A stretch of DNA of 51,486 nucleotides from Streptococcus sp. 263_SSPC (GCF_001071995.1 NZ_JVNU01000014.1:1-51486); one strand, 5' to 3'. Counted from the stretch's first letter, positions 25,329-33,943 are shown. Program-made: numbers and translations. The notes: a model not told the origin generated them from the sequence alone.

Positions 25329-26180
25329 ATGAATTTTGTGCCTTTAAAATCTGGCATCTTTCAAATGGGAGATGCACATGGCCAAGGCTTTATCGAAGAC
25401 CATGAGGCACCACCAGTGATGAAAAAGGTGCTCGCGTTTGAAATCGCGGATACGACCGTGACGAATCGTGAGTTTAAAGCATTTGTAGATGCGACAGGTT
25501 ATACAACAACAGCAGAAACGATAGGAGATTCGTATGTGTTTCACCTATTGGTTGAGCCAGAAAAAAGAGCAGAGTATGCCTATGTATCAGGGTCGCCATG
25601 GTGGCTTCTAGTGCCAGGTGCTTGCTGGAATCACCCAACAGGACCCCAGTCTTCGATTGAAGAGGTGATGGACCATCCAGTGGTGCATGTTTCCTTGCAA
25701 GATGCATTAGCTTACTGCGATTGGGCAAAGGTGAAATTGCCGACAGAAACGCAATGGGAATACGCAGCGCGTGGCGGGACAACCACGCAGTTTCCATGGG
25801 GAGATGACCTCGAAGAAGACGGAGAGTTTCATGCCAATACGTGGCAAGGAGATTTCCCTAATACAAATACAAAAGCGGACGGTTTTTTAGGAACGGCACC
25901 CGTGAAGAGCTTCGAGCCAAACGGATTTGGTCTCTATCAAATGATTGGGAATGTCTGGGAATGGTGTTGTAATCATCGCGGAATTCCGTTTGAAGAAATC
26001 GAAGAAGACGCTTCTCGCCCGATTAATTTTGAATACGAATATGCGATTCGTGGAGGCTCCTTCTTATGCCATTGCTCATACTGCAACAGGTATCGCGTTG
26101 CCGCTCGTAATGGCGCATTGTGGGACTCAACCTCGAGCCATTTAGGATTTAGATGTGTCCGTAATGTTGGAGGCCGCTAA
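25329..26180 (+). CDS. Formylglycine-generating enzyme (copper/oxygen-dependent FGE), 283 aa
   Basis: Oxidises the sulfatase active-site Cys to formylglycine using oxygen. The fold signatures are present: FQMGDAHGQGF near the start, TVTNREFKAFVDATGYTT, LPTETQWEYAARGG and NVWEWC. Near the C-terminus GGSFLCHCSYCNRYRVAAR carries Cys247 and Cys252, spaced like the two copper-binding catalytic cysteines of characterised FGEs (C-H-x-S-Y-C). An extra Cys249 lies between them. The intact pair argues for an active FGE rather than another SUMF1-fold protein such as EgtB. It is coupled to the sulfatase gene (1-bp gap). Confidence 0.92.
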   Translation: MNFVPLKSGIFQMGDAHGQGFIEDHEAPPVMKKVLAFEIADTTVTNREFKAFVDATGYTTTAETIGDSYVFHLLVEPEKRAEYAYVSGSPWWLLVPGACWNHPTGPQSSIEEVMDHPVVHVSLQDALAYCDWAKVKLPTETQWEYAARGGTTTQFPWGDDLEEDGEFHANTWQGDFPNTNTKADGFLGTAPVKSFEPNGFGLYQMIGNVWEWCCNHRGIPFEEIEEDASRPINFEYEYAIRGGSFLCHCSYCNRYRVAARNGALWDSTSSHLGFRCVRNVGGR

Positions 26181-26965
26181 TGCATATTATTATTTATAGT
26201 ATCATCGTCCTTGGCGCGACGATGATTGGTGCGATTACTGGTTTAGGTGGGGGCATTATTATCAAGCCAGCCTTTGATTTTGTGGGCATCGATACCACGA
26301 GCATGATTAGTGTGTACTCGACTGTGGCCGTGTTTACGATGTGTCTTGTTTCGATTTATAAAAGAAGTAAGCAGGGCTTTCATGTCCAAAAACAAATCGC
26401 TTTAGGTCTGGCGTTCGGGTCGATTATCGGTGGTAAAATCGGAGATGTGATTTTCCTTCAGGCCGTAGATAGTTGGGGCAGTCAGGCAGTCAGTGCGACA
26501 CAATCCGTTATTCTGTTTTTATTACTCGCTGGCATTATTCTATTCACGCTCAATAAGGAAAGTATTCGAACGCTAGAAGTAACGAATCTGGTGGCGATTG
26601 TGACGATTGGATTAACAGTCGGTATGATTTCTGTCTATCTCGGCATTGGCGGAGGACCGCTGAATATTGCACTTTTGGTTTACTTCTTCTCGATGAAAGC
26701 CAAAGACGCAGCAGCGTATTCGATTTTAATGATTTTCTTTGCACAGATTATTAAGATGGGTACTGTCATTCGTGACTTTGAAAAATACAACAATGTCAGT
26801 CTCGTGATTTTAGCGATTGCGATTTTTGCGGTACTCGGTGGTTGGATTGGAACAAAAATCCAATCGAAACTCACGCACGAAGCCGTTGAAAAACTCTATC
26901 TAGGATTGATGGCTATTTTAGTATTTATGACTGCCTTCAATGTATTTAAATTTATCGGAGTATAA
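26180..26965 (+). CDS. TauE/SafE-family anion exporter, 261 aa
   Basis: A membrane protein with about eight hydrophobic segments in two similar halves; each half carries a Gly-rich motif (ITGLGGGIIIKP and YLGIGGGPLNIA). TauE/SafE proteins export sulfite, sulfoacetate or related anions. Its start shares one base with the FGE stop, so it is in the same operon. Export of the sulfate released by the sulfatase is a reasonable inference, not shown by sequence. A strong terminator follows. Confidence 0.85.
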   Translation: MHIIIYSIIVLGATMIGAITGLGGGIIIKPAFDFVGIDTTSMISVYSTVAVFTMCLVSIYKRSKQGFHVQKQIALGLAFGSIIGGKIGDVIFLQAVDSWGSQAVSATQSVILFLLLAGIILFTLNKESIRTLEVTNLVAIVTIGLTVGMISVYLGIGGGPLNIALLVYFFSMKAKDAAAYSILMIFFAQIIKMGTVIRDFEKYNNVSLVILAIAIFAVLGGWIGTKIQSKLTHEAVEKLYLGLMAILVFMTAFNVFKFIGV

Positions 26966-26969
26966 ACAA

Positions 26970-27000
26970 ACACCCAAGCAGCTTGCTTGGGTGTTTCTGT
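26970..27000 (+). terminator. Intrinsic terminator after the sulfatase operon
   Basis: ACACCCAAGCA (26970-26980) pairs perfectly with TGCTTGGGTGT (26984-26994) around GCT, followed by TTCTGTTTG. Confidence 0.85.
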
Positions 27001-27043
27001 TTGTGTTTTATCGTAGAGGAAACCATCATAAAATTCAAAGCTC

Positions 27044-27233
27044 GTTGATTATGGAAAATCTTACGGATTCTATAATAGCGGTAATGGGGAATGATATCAA
27101 AACGAATTAACGGGAGTTAGGAATGTATTCCTTACTCCTGTTTTTGAGGCTTTGAAGGTGAGAGACTTCGGCTCGAACCGGTATCCCGTTACAGCTATTA
27201 TGAAGAAATCCGTAAGGATTTGAAATAATCAAC
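27044..27233 (-). repeat. Dispersed palindromic element, copy C (190 bp)
   Basis: GTTGATTAT, AAATC, TTACGGATT and ATAATAGCGGTAATGGGG in the left arm pair with the right arm (27181-27233: CCCGTTACAGCTATTAT, AAATCCGTAAGGATTT, ATAATCAAC). Read on the minus strand it has ACCGGTTCGAGCC, GTCTCTCACCTTCAAAG, the inner hairpin AACAGGAGT/ACTCCCGTT over AGGAAT/ATTCCT, then AATTCG. It lies between the convergent sulfatase operon and rsmI. Confidence 0.87.
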
Positions 27234-27243
27234 AGATAAATTA

Positions 27244-28134
27244 TTATGCATGGATTTCTTTGTAGACTTCTTGCTTCTTCAAACCAAGATGTTTTGCGAC
27301 GGCTTTTATCGCATCTTTTTGCGTAAGGTTTTGATGCTCCATAAACCATTCGACTTGTTCCGCAATCGAAAGTGAAGCGTCTGGCGTATTTTCTTCTAAC
27401 GCACCGGCTAGATCAGTTGTCACTTCGTCTGGATTTTTAGTTCCAATCAAGATGCAGCATTCGCCTTTTAATTCTTCCTCGTTTACAAGGGCAACGAGTT
27501 CTGCTGCTGTTCCGCGAATAAACTCTTCGTAAGTTTTCGTCAATTCACGGCACAACACAACAGATTGTTGTTCGCCATATACAGTTTGAATCGCCGAGAA
27601 AGTATCTTTCAATCGGAATGGTGATTCGTATAAAATCACAGTCTCGCTATGTGTGCGTAATTGCTCGAGGGCTTCTATTTTTTCTTTTTTCTTTCGTGGT
27701 AAGAAACCGTAGAAATAGAACGGTTGAGGGACAAGGCCGCTTGCGATAAGAGCCGTAATTCCCGCATTCGCTCCTGGAAGAGGAACCACTGGGATACCGA
27801 CTTCAACGCAGGCTTGCACGAGTTCAAAACCTGGGTCACTAATGGAAGGTGTACCAGCGTCGCTCACTTGTGCGATGGTTTTTCCTTCTTGCAACCACTC
27901 GATGACTTGAGGGATTCTCTCCTGAGTATTATGTTCATGGAAACTCTTTTGCGGAGTCTCGATTTCAAAATGGTTGAGTAACTTTTGCGTATGACGCGTA
28001 TCTTCGGCTAGGATTAAATCCACTTCGCGTAGAGTATTAACCGCGCGGAAAGTCATATCTTCTAAGTTACCAATCGGTGTAGGAACAAGGAATAGTTTTC
28101 CTGTACCTTCAGTCCGATAACTCTGTTGTCTCAT
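27244..28134 (-). CDS. rsmI: 16S rRNA (cytidine(1402)-2'-O)-methyltransferase, 296 aa
   Basis: Methylates the 2'-OH of C1402 in the ribosomal P site. The tetrapyrrole-methylase fold is shown by [31 protein letters not shown] and [20 protein letters not shown], the SAM-binding loop. [12 protein letters not shown] and [17 protein letters not shown] follow in family order. The start overlaps the end of yazA by 26 bp, so the two are co-translated. In B. subtilis this gene (yabC) follows yabA-yabB-yazA on one strand; here the trio is on the opposite strand from yabA. Confidence 0.95.
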   Translation of the reverse strand: MRQQSYRTEGTGKLFLVPTPIGNLEDMTFRAVNTLREVDLILAEDTRHTQKLLNHFEIETPQKSFHEHNTQERIPQVIEWLQEGKTIAQVSDAGTPSISDPGFELVQACVEVGIPVVPLPGANAGITALIASGLVPQPFYFYGFLPRKKKEKIEALEQLRTHSETVILYESPFRLKDTFSAIQTVYGEQQSVVLCRELTKTYEEFIRGTAAELVALVNEEELKGECCILIGTKNPDEVTTDLAGALEENTPDASLSIAEQVEWFMEHQNLTQKDAIKAVAKHLGLKKQEVYKEIHA

Positions 28135-28432
28135 GAGGTTGTTCTCCTTCTAAATAAATAATGACAGGACGGTCGACACTTGCGCCAATCGTCTGTAAAA
28201 ATGTTTCTTTTTTCGGGCGAGAGAATTTCTTGAACGCCGCTTCCGCCTTCATCGCTTCTTGCTTGGTGGCAAATTCTTTAGCGTAAAGGAGAGTGACGGG
28301 AGTTCTCACCCTTGTATATTTAGCACCTTTTCCGGCATTATGCGTGGCGATTCGTTTTTCCAAATCGACCGTATAACCGGTGTAAAAGGTTTGATCCTTG
28401 CAGAGAAGGACGTACATAAAAAACTGGCTCAT
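28109..28432 (-). CDS. yazA: GIY-YIG domain protein (YazA/UPF0213), 107 aa
   Basis: A small GIY-YIG nuclease-fold protein. The two core strands read [17 protein letters not shown], followed by [18 protein letters not shown] with the conserved Arg, and the KFSRPKKE region near residue 75. Its cellular target is unknown. It overlaps trmN6 by 4 bp and rsmI by 26 bp, a tight three-gene unit. Confidence 0.9.
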   Translation of the reverse strand: MSQFFMYVLLCKDQTFYTGYTVDLEKRIATHNAGKGAKYTRVRTPVTLLYAKEFATKQEAMKAEAAFKKFSRPKKETFLQTIGASVDRPVIIYLEGEQPHETTELSD

Positions 28433-29193
28433 GATTCGTCCCCCCAGAGGATGCTTCTAATCTTCTTCGTATATTCTTGATGCTCGTCTAAAACCGTAAT
28501 CGGTGGCAATACCTTAAGGCCTCCTGGAAGTCCGTCCTTCATTAATTCGATGAGGACGATGTTGCTTTCTTTGCCTTCTTTTGGATAGACAAATTGAACT
28601 CGTTTCGCTTCGAGTCGATGCTTTCTTGCCTCGGTTAAAATATCCGTGAGGCGGTCGGGTCTATGTACGAGATAGGCTTTTCCTTTCATCTTCAAAAGGC
28701 CAGAAATCGTCTCGAGTAAATCTTCGAGTGGCAAATGCACTTCATGACGGGCAATTGTGTAGGCTTCTTTCAAATTAGTTTGATTGGTTTCCTTTACCTT
28801 GAAGTAAGGTGGATTGCACGTGATAAAGTCGACCGAATCTTTCGGGATGATGCCTTTTAACTGACGGATATCCTGATTAATAAACGTGATGCGGTCTTCT
28901 AAGTTATTGAGTTGGGTCGTGCGCATCGCCATGTCCCAGAGCTGTTCTTGGATTTCAACTGCGGTAATGTGATTTTTGGTTTTATGGCTGAGTAAAAATG
29001 CCACCGCACCGTTACCAGAGCAAAGGTCCACGATTGTAGCTTTTCTACGCTCGGCGATATTGGCAAAGTCGGCTAAAAGGACGGCATCCAGCGAAAAGGA
29101 GAAGACCTCACGACTTTGAATGATATCGATATTTTCTTTTTCGAGTCGATCGAGTCGCTCATGCGATTTCAATGGGACTTCCTTTTTTGTCAT
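28429..29193 (-). CDS. trmN6: tRNA1(Val) (adenine(37)-N6)-methyltransferase-like protein (TrmN6/YabB), 254 aa
   Basis: A class I SAM-dependent methyltransferase. Motif I is [19 protein letters not shown] near residue 55, followed by the acidic AVEIQEQ, and the catalytic NPPY motif in [10 protein letters not shown] shows adenine-N6 methylation. ATG 29193 is chosen because AGGAGTTGG precedes it; the longer open frame to 29292 adds a 33-residue hydrophobic stretch that is not part of the family. Modification of A37 in tRNA is the family assignment; the exact tRNA is uncertain in Firmicutes. Confidence 0.88.
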   Translation of the reverse strand: MTKKEVPLKSHERLDRLEKENIDIIQSREVFSFSLDAVLLADFANIAERRKATIVDLCSGNGAVAFLLSHKTKNHITAVEIQEQLWDMAMRTTQLNNLEDRITFINQDIRQLKGIIPKDSVDFITCNPPYFKVKETNQTNLKEAYTIARHEVHLPLEDLLETISGLLKMKGKAYLVHRPDRLTDILTEARKHRLEAKRVQFVYPKEGKESNIVLIELMKDGLPGGLKVLPPITVLDEHQEYTKKIRSILWGDES

Positions 29194-29409
29194 TACTTTC
29201 CAACTCCTACTATTACTGTACTCAAAGTGTAACAACAAATGGAAAGTCACGCAAGATATAGAGTGGAAAAGGGGAGAAACTGCAAAATACAACTTTAGGT
29301 TTAGAGAAGTTTGGGATAAAAATCAACCTTAGGACCTATGTTTTCGTTTTGGAAGTTCGGTACACTAAGAATGTAATCAAGAACGAACCGATTTAAGGGG
29401 GAAACGAAA

Positions 29410-30846
29410 ATGAATCAAAAAGATAGAATTTTAGAATTAGTAGATAAAGGAATTATTTCAGCAGAGGAAGCAGTGGTCCTACTCGAAAAAATGGGTGAGA
29501 AGGCTAGCGCGAAAGAACAACCAACTTCAAGCCAAGTCGATTCTGTATTAGAAGGTGTAGCGAGTGTATTTACAAAATTCTCAGCTCAAAGCGACCAAAC
29601 AGATGAATCGATTCAAGCGGTCTTAAAACGTACAAAAGAAATTGATCGACGCATCGATGAAATCAGAACGGCTGAGCAATTGGATTCGTTAACCGTTGAT
29701 GAAGAAATGGAACTTGTTCGCTTGCAAGAAGAAGCGGAGCAATTAAATAACCAATATAAGAGTTTGTTACAAGAAAAGAAACAAGCCGATGCAAAAGTAA
29801 AAGCTGAAAAGAAACAAGAATGGGAAGAAAGCTTTAAGAAAGCGAAGAAGAAAGTGCAAGACACTGACTGGGAAGATAAAACTCGTAGAACAGCGGGAAA
29901 TATCTCTTCATGGGCTGCAAAATTCGCAGACTCAATTGTGACAGCGGTGGGATCAGTTATTCAAAATACAGAAGTGAACATGCCTTACTTAGAAGCCAAA
30001 AACGGCAAAAAAGTACCGTATCATTTCCATCAAGTGATTGATGATGCGAGTATTCTCGATTTCAAAGTGGCCAACGGAATTGTTCGTGTGAAGACTGTTC
30101 CTGGTAACACAATGACGATTGAAGGGAATTGCCGCGTGGCTTCACAAGACGAAGAGTTCTTCGATGCGGAAGGATTTGTTCGTGACCGTGTGAAGGTTGG
30201 CGTGGACGACGATAAGATTGTCATCAAGAGTGTCAGCAAGCGCGTATACTGCGACTGGACCATTTCCCTTCCGCAAAAAGTGTATGATTATGTAGCCATC
30301 AAAGGATTGAATACAACACTTCATTTGAAGGAATTAGAAGGAAAAGATTATTACTTCGAAGTGGATAATGGAGATATTCGCTTGAAGGATGTCAAAGGGG
30401 TTCTTCTTGAAGCAGAAACTGTAAACGGCAACCTTAAATACGAACACCTCGAATTCAAAGATATCGTGTCTGAAACGGTAAACGGAAATATCCATCTCGA
30501 TGGTAAGTTCCTTGGTACAAAACTAGAAGCGGTGACAGGGAATATTAAAGTAGCAGTGGCACATCCTGAAACGAAAAAAGTCGATGTGGAAACAGTAAAC
30601 GGCAATATTAAAATCGAAGTTGCTGAAGAAGTCGGACTGGAAGCCGAAATTGAAACGTCACTTGGTTCGATTCACTTTGATGAAACAGTCTTTGAAGTGA
30701 TTCGACAAACGAAGGATTTAGCAGAAAGAAGTGCATTGATTCGTAAGCATAAAGACTCAATGCCGCGAGTAGTCGCAGAAACCACAACTGGAAATATTCA
30801 AGTAAATCAGCTACAATCAGATACAAGTAGCAAGAAAGAAGGATAA
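29410..30846 (+). CDS. liaX: LiaX-like DUF4097 protein (YvlB family), 478 aa
   Basis: This is the first gene of a liaXYZ-type operon, which in Enterococcus faecalis responds to membrane stress such as daptomycin and antimicrobial peptides. The N-terminus MNQKDRILELVDKGIISAEE is a SHOCT/YvlB-type helical domain. Residues 60-165 are a charged coiled coil, and residues 200-470 form a beta-strand repeat region in which TVNGN recurs (ETVNGNLKY, ETVNGNIHL, ETVNGNIKI). A TACACT -10-like element is at 29361-29366 with no good -35, consistent with an activator such as LiaR, though no operator is certain. There is no signal peptide. Confidence 0.88.
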   Translation: MNQKDRILELVDKGIISAEEAVVLLEKMGEKASAKEQPTSSQVDSVLEGVASVFTKFSAQSDQTDESIQAVLKRTKEIDRRIDEIRTAEQLDSLTVDEEMELVRLQEEAEQLNNQYKSLLQEKKQADAKVKAEKKQEWEESFKKAKKKVQDTDWEDKTRRTAGNISSWAAKFADSIVTAVGSVIQNTEVNMPYLEAKNGKKVPYHFHQVIDDASILDFKVANGIVRVKTVPGNTMTIEGNCRVASQDEEFFDAEGFVRDRVKVGVDDDKIVIKSVSKRVYCDWTISLPQKVYDYVAIKGLNTTLHLKELEGKDYYFEVDNGDIRLKDVKGVLLEAETVNGNLKYEHLEFKDIVSETVNGNIHLDGKFLGTKLEAVTGNIKVAVAHPETKKVDVETVNGNIKIEVAEEVGLEAEIETSLGSIHFDETVFEVIRQTKDLAERSALIRKHKDSMPRVVAETTTGNIQVNQLQSDTSSKKEG

Positions 30847-30851
30847 ACAAA

Positions 30852-31151
30852 ATGAAAAAATTAAGACGCTCAAGAAAGAACAGAGTTGTTTGTGGGGTTA
30901 TGGGCGGTATTGCAGAATACTTCGATGTAGATCCAACAATTGTACGTGTGCTGTTTATCATTTGTAGTTTCTCAGGTTTCCCTATCATCCTTTACATCTT
31001 ACTTGCTATCATTATTCCAGAAGAAAGCACTGGGTATTATCGTGACAATAGACGCAGAAATACTTACTATTACACTTCTGGAAGCTCTCGCCCGCGTAAA
31101 ACAGCGCGCCGCGTAGAGGAAGATGATGACGACGATTGGAGTGATTTTTAG
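30852..31151 (+). CDS. liaY: LiaY-like PspC-domain membrane protein, 99 aa
   Basis: The PspC domain occupies residues 1-60: KLRRSRKNRVVCGVMGGIAE followed by YFDVDPTIVRVLFII and one or two membrane helices (FPIILYILLAIIIPEE). The tail is charged and ends in an acidic stretch, EEDDDDDWSDF. In E. faecalis LiaY is thought to link LiaX signalling to membrane remodelling. It starts 5 bp after liaX and its stop overlaps the GTG of liaZ. Confidence 0.9.
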   Translation: MKKLRRSRKNRVVCGVMGGIAEYFDVDPTIVRVLFIICSFSGFPIILYILLAIIIPEESTGYYRDNRRRNTYYYTSGSSRPRKTARRVEEDDDDDWSDF

Positions 31152-31489
31152 TGTCAATTACTAAAAAAATTGCCATTAACACATTAGGGTTCTTGGTAAT
31201 TGCGTGGTTTGTTCCACAATTTTACGTTACAAACTGGGTAGCAGCGCTTGTTGCAAGTATCGTTCTCGCGGTACTAAACCTATTTGTTAAACCGATTTTA
31301 TTCCTTTTAACATTGCCAGTCACAATTGTAACGTTTGGATGCTTTAGCTTTGTGTTAAATGCGATGATGTTAAGCTTAACATCATGGTTTGTAGGACCTG
31401 GATTCTCATTTGCGAGTCCACTCATTACCTTAGTGGTGAGCGTTCTGTTAACGATTTTCCAACGCTTTGTTGAAAATCTAGTAGACTAA
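31151..31489 (+). CDS. liaZ: LiaZ-like membrane protein (phage holin family/YvlD), 112 aa
   Basis: A protein with four hydrophobic helices and the YvlD pattern (VLNLFVKPILFLLTLPVTIV, FGCFSFVLNAMML). GTG 31151 is the start; its G is the last base of the liaY stop, and GGAGTGA lies just upstream in liaY. It closes the liaXYZ operon. In B. subtilis the equivalent yvlBCD genes are followed directly by hprK and lgt; here 2.4 kb of other genes intervene. Confidence 0.88.
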   Translation: MSITKKIAINTLGFLVIAWFVPQFYVTNWVAALVASIVLAVLNLFVKPILFLLTLPVTIVTFGCFSFVLNAMMLSLTSWFVGPGFSFASPLITLVVSVLLTIFQRFVENLVD

Positions 31490-31567
31490 AGCAGTTGAAA
31501 GATACCCGATTTTATTTAACGATGGATCGATAGTGTATTTGAATTTAGGAAAGGAATTAACTTAAAG

Positions 31568-32527
31568 ATGAAAATAGCTATATTGGGGCTTGGAGTTATA
31601 GGGACAACATATGCCTATGCTTTTCAAAAAGCTGGTCATCAAGTCGAACATATCTTAAGAGAAGCAAAACGTAAAGAAGCGCCAGATAGTTTAACTGTCG
31701 ATTTGTTGGATGGACGCTATAACTCTAAAGGAGAAGTTAAGCAGGATACTTATACTGTTCAAATCGCTAATCCAGGCACAGAATATGATTTTATCTTTCT
31801 AAGTGTACGTAACGGTCTGATAAAAGAAGCCGTGAAAACCTTGAAAGAAAATGATATCAGAGGTACATTAGTTTTTTTCTGTAATTTCTGGAACACTAGA
31901 GAAGAAGTTGAAGAGTGGGCGGATGGATATAACTATATCATCGCATTTCCAACAGCAGGAGGATATATGGAGACGGGCCATCTGGAAGGTGTCTTGTTTG
32001 AACATCTGATGCTGGAAAGTGAGAGAAACGCACAGATTCCAAATTATGCGGAATTAATATCTCTTTTCACTTCTGCAGATTTGAAGTGTGAGATTCCCCA
32101 TGACATGATTGAGTGGATTTGGATTCACATGGCGATTAATTCTGGTGTTACATCGACTGCTGCTCGTTCAGGAAATTTAGAAGATCCGCAACAATTAGCT
32201 TTGAATTTGATGAACAATTCTTCAGAATTATCTTTAGCAATTAAAACTATTCGAGAAGCTCTTAAAGTTGTCGAAGCTCGTGGTGTGAATTTGAAGCTGT
32301 ATAAGTCAGAAATATTACCGTACAAAATTCCTATTTGGATTGCTAGTAGAGCGATGAAAGTGATGTTTGCTAAGAATGAGTTAACAAGAAAAATTATGAC
32401 TCTTCATAATGACAAACAGGATATTCTTTATTGCTGTGAAAGTGTTTATCAGACTGGCCGTGAATTAGGTGTGAATATGCCTTTGATGGAGTCTAATTTG
32501 ACTGGGATAGGAATTTCAACAATATGA
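31568..32527 (+). CDS. Ketopantoate reductase-family (ApbA/PanE) oxidoreductase, 319 aa
   Basis: An NAD(P)-dependent reductase with the N-terminal dinucleotide motif ILGLGVIGTTYAYAF and the ApbA C-terminal helical domain (INSGVTSTAARSGNLEDPQQ). AAAGGAATTAAC precedes the ATG with a long spacer. Base composition is more A+T rich than in liaXYZ or hprK, and it interrupts the conserved yvlBCD-hprK order, which suggests later acquisition. True ketopantoate reductases carry more conserved substrate residues, so the substrate may be another 2-keto acid; I cannot say which. Confidence 0.75.
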   Translation: MKIAILGLGVIGTTYAYAFQKAGHQVEHILREAKRKEAPDSLTVDLLDGRYNSKGEVKQDTYTVQIANPGTEYDFIFLSVRNGLIKEAVKTLKENDIRGTLVFFCNFWNTREEVEEWADGYNYIIAFPTAGGYMETGHLEGVLFEHLMLESERNAQIPNYAELISLFTSADLKCEIPHDMIEWIWIHMAINSGVTSTAARSGNLEDPQQLALNLMNNSSELSLAIKTIREALKVVEARGVNLKLYKSEILPYKIPIWIASRAMKVMFAKNELTRKIMTLHNDKQDILYCCESVYQTGRELGVNMPLMESNLTGIGISTI

Positions 32528-32538
32528 TTCTAAATAGT

Positions 32539-32591
32539 GCACCTTTAGTAAGAGTTGAGACATTAATTTAAATCTTACTAAAGGTGCCTAT
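32539..32591 (+). terminator. Terminator-like hairpin after the reductase gene
   Basis: GCACCTTTAGTAAGA (32539-32553) pairs perfectly with TCTTACTAAAGGTGC (32573-32587) around a 19-nt loop, followed by CTATTTT. Confidence 0.7.
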
Positions 32592-32620
32592 TTTACGTTA
32601 TATGATAGTAGTAAATTTAG

Positions 32621-32656
32621 CAAAAAAGATTCCGTAAATTTTTACGGAATCTTTTA
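32621..32656. terminator. Bidirectional terminator between convergent genes
   Basis: AAAAGATTCCGTAAA (32624-32638) pairs perfectly with TTTACGGAATCTTTT (32641-32655). A/T runs on both sides let it act on either strand, chiefly for the DUF421 gene on the minus strand. Confidence 0.85.
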
Positions 32657-32663
32657 GTTTTAA

Positions 32664-33296
32664 TTAGTATTTCACAACCATTAATTGGCCGCTATTGTAT
32701 TCTGCAAGGAATACTTCTGAAACATCTTGAATACCTTGGGCAGCAAGTTGTTCAGTAACCCAATCTTCTGTTTTATCGATAACATCAAGTATATTTTGTT
32801 GAATGACACCATCTGTAATGATTGGATATTTTGGATTTTCTTCTCCAGATTTTGTCAGGATGAGTTGACCATTTTGCTCTAAAATTGCACTTTTTACATC
32901 GCGAATAGAGAAGACTCCTTGTGAACGTAATTTAAAAGCAACTTCTTGAGCCGTTAGACCAGCTAAACGCACATTTTCAACATCAATTTTCCCATGTTTA
33001 ATTAATTGTAAAGGTTCACCGTCAAGCATCTTCTTCACTGTACGATTATTTGTTTTTACCCAGCGAAGGGTTAGTACTAACGCAAACCAAATTAATAAGA
33101 TGATGCAGTATTGTAAGATGGTAATGGATGGATTATAAATCACACCCCCGAGAATTCCCCCGAGTACATAGTTTTGTATTTGGTCACTTGCAGATGTAGG
33201 GGCGAGGTTTCCTTTCCCAGTGTAGTTGATTACAACAATTAATGATAATAGTCCAAGTGCAAGTTTGATTGCGACATCGATATATGAAAGGTTCAA
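32664..33296 (-). CDS. DUF421 (YetF-like) membrane protein, 210 aa
   Basis: Three N-terminal membrane helices (residues 8-85) precede a soluble DUF421 domain of two similar halves; the phrases EPLQLIKHGKIDVENVRLAG and KYPIITDGVIQQNILD fit the YetF pattern. The start codon is TTG (33294-33296), 1 bp after the DUF3290 stop, with AGGAGG 9 bp upstream inside the preceding gene. YetF proteins are linked to envelope or spore properties in Bacillus; here the role is unknown. The pairing with DUF3290 is common in Lactobacillales. Confidence 0.85.
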   Translation of the reverse strand: MNLSYIDVAIKLALGLLSLIVVINYTGKGNLAPTSASDQIQNYVLGGILGGVIYNPSITILQYCIILLIWFALVLTLRWVKTNNRTVKKMLDGEPLQLIKHGKIDVENVRLAGLTAQEVAFKLRSQGVFSIRDVKSAILEQNGQLILTKSGEENPKYPIITDGVIQQNILDVIDKTEDWVTEQLAAQGIQDVSEVFLAEYNSGQLMVVKY

Positions 33297-33297
33297 C

Positions 33298-33747
33298 TTA
33301 TTCAGCCTCCTTAATCGTAACTTTTGGATTTTGCAATTCCATTTTTTCGAGTAGGTAATGTTCCGGGCTATCTCCTGTTAATACTCGATAGAATTGATCG
33401 CCAACTTTGACGATGGCTCCATCCTTTGCGGCTTCAGTATTAATATAGACATCTTCTTTATTAACATGTAAATCTTGAGCGATCGTTTCAACGAAGCGAA
33501 GGGCTCCAGAATATTGATTTTCTGAATTTTTAGAAGACTGTAAGTCAGCAATCTTAGAACCAGCAAGAATTAAGATACCAATGACGGCGATTAATGCTAA
33601 TTCGCGAAATTTTGTATCTTGTTTATTTTTAAAATAACGATATAAGGCAATTGCTAAAACGGCAATGACGAAGAGTATTAGTCCTAATTGAATATAATCA
33701 ATTTGTTGAACTTTACTTCTTAAAAATTCATATGAATAAAATATCAT
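33298..33747 (-). CDS. DUF3290 membrane protein, 149 aa
   Basis: Two hydrophobic helices near the N-terminus (residues 20-40 and 52-68) are followed by a soluble domain (residues 80-149) with VGDQFYRVLTGDSPEHYLLE. AGGAGG lies 8 bp upstream of the ATG. It is co-transcribed with the DUF421 gene. The two probably form a complex at the membrane; that is inferred from their constant pairing only. Confidence 0.85.
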   Translation of the reverse strand: MIFYSYEFLRSKVQQIDYIQLGLILFVIAVLAIALYRYFKNKQDTKFRELALIAVIGILILAGSKIADLQSSKNSENQYSGALRFVETIAQDLHVNKEDVYINTEAAKDGAIVKVGDQFYRVLTGDSPEHYLLEKMELQNPKVTIKEAE

Positions 33748-33777
33748 GTTTTTTCCTCCTATTCAGAAACTTAGGCT

Positions 33778-33805
33778 ATTATATAAAATTCTATAAAATA
33801 TTCAA
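33778..33805 (-). promoter_or_regulatory. Promoter for the DUF3290-DUF421 pair
   Basis: On the minus strand TTGAAT (33805-33800) and TATAAT (33783-33778) are 16 bp apart, just upstream of the DUF3290 ribosome-binding site. Confidence 0.65.
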
Positions 33806-33943
33806 GTAGGTTGCTCAATTTTTTTAAAAAAATATTTTTTAGATTATTCGGCAGAATGAACAGAAGTTTAATAAATTCTAAAAGCATACAAGAAAGCGCT
33901 CAAATATGGTATAGTAGAAGGGTATAAAGAAATGAGGGATAAT

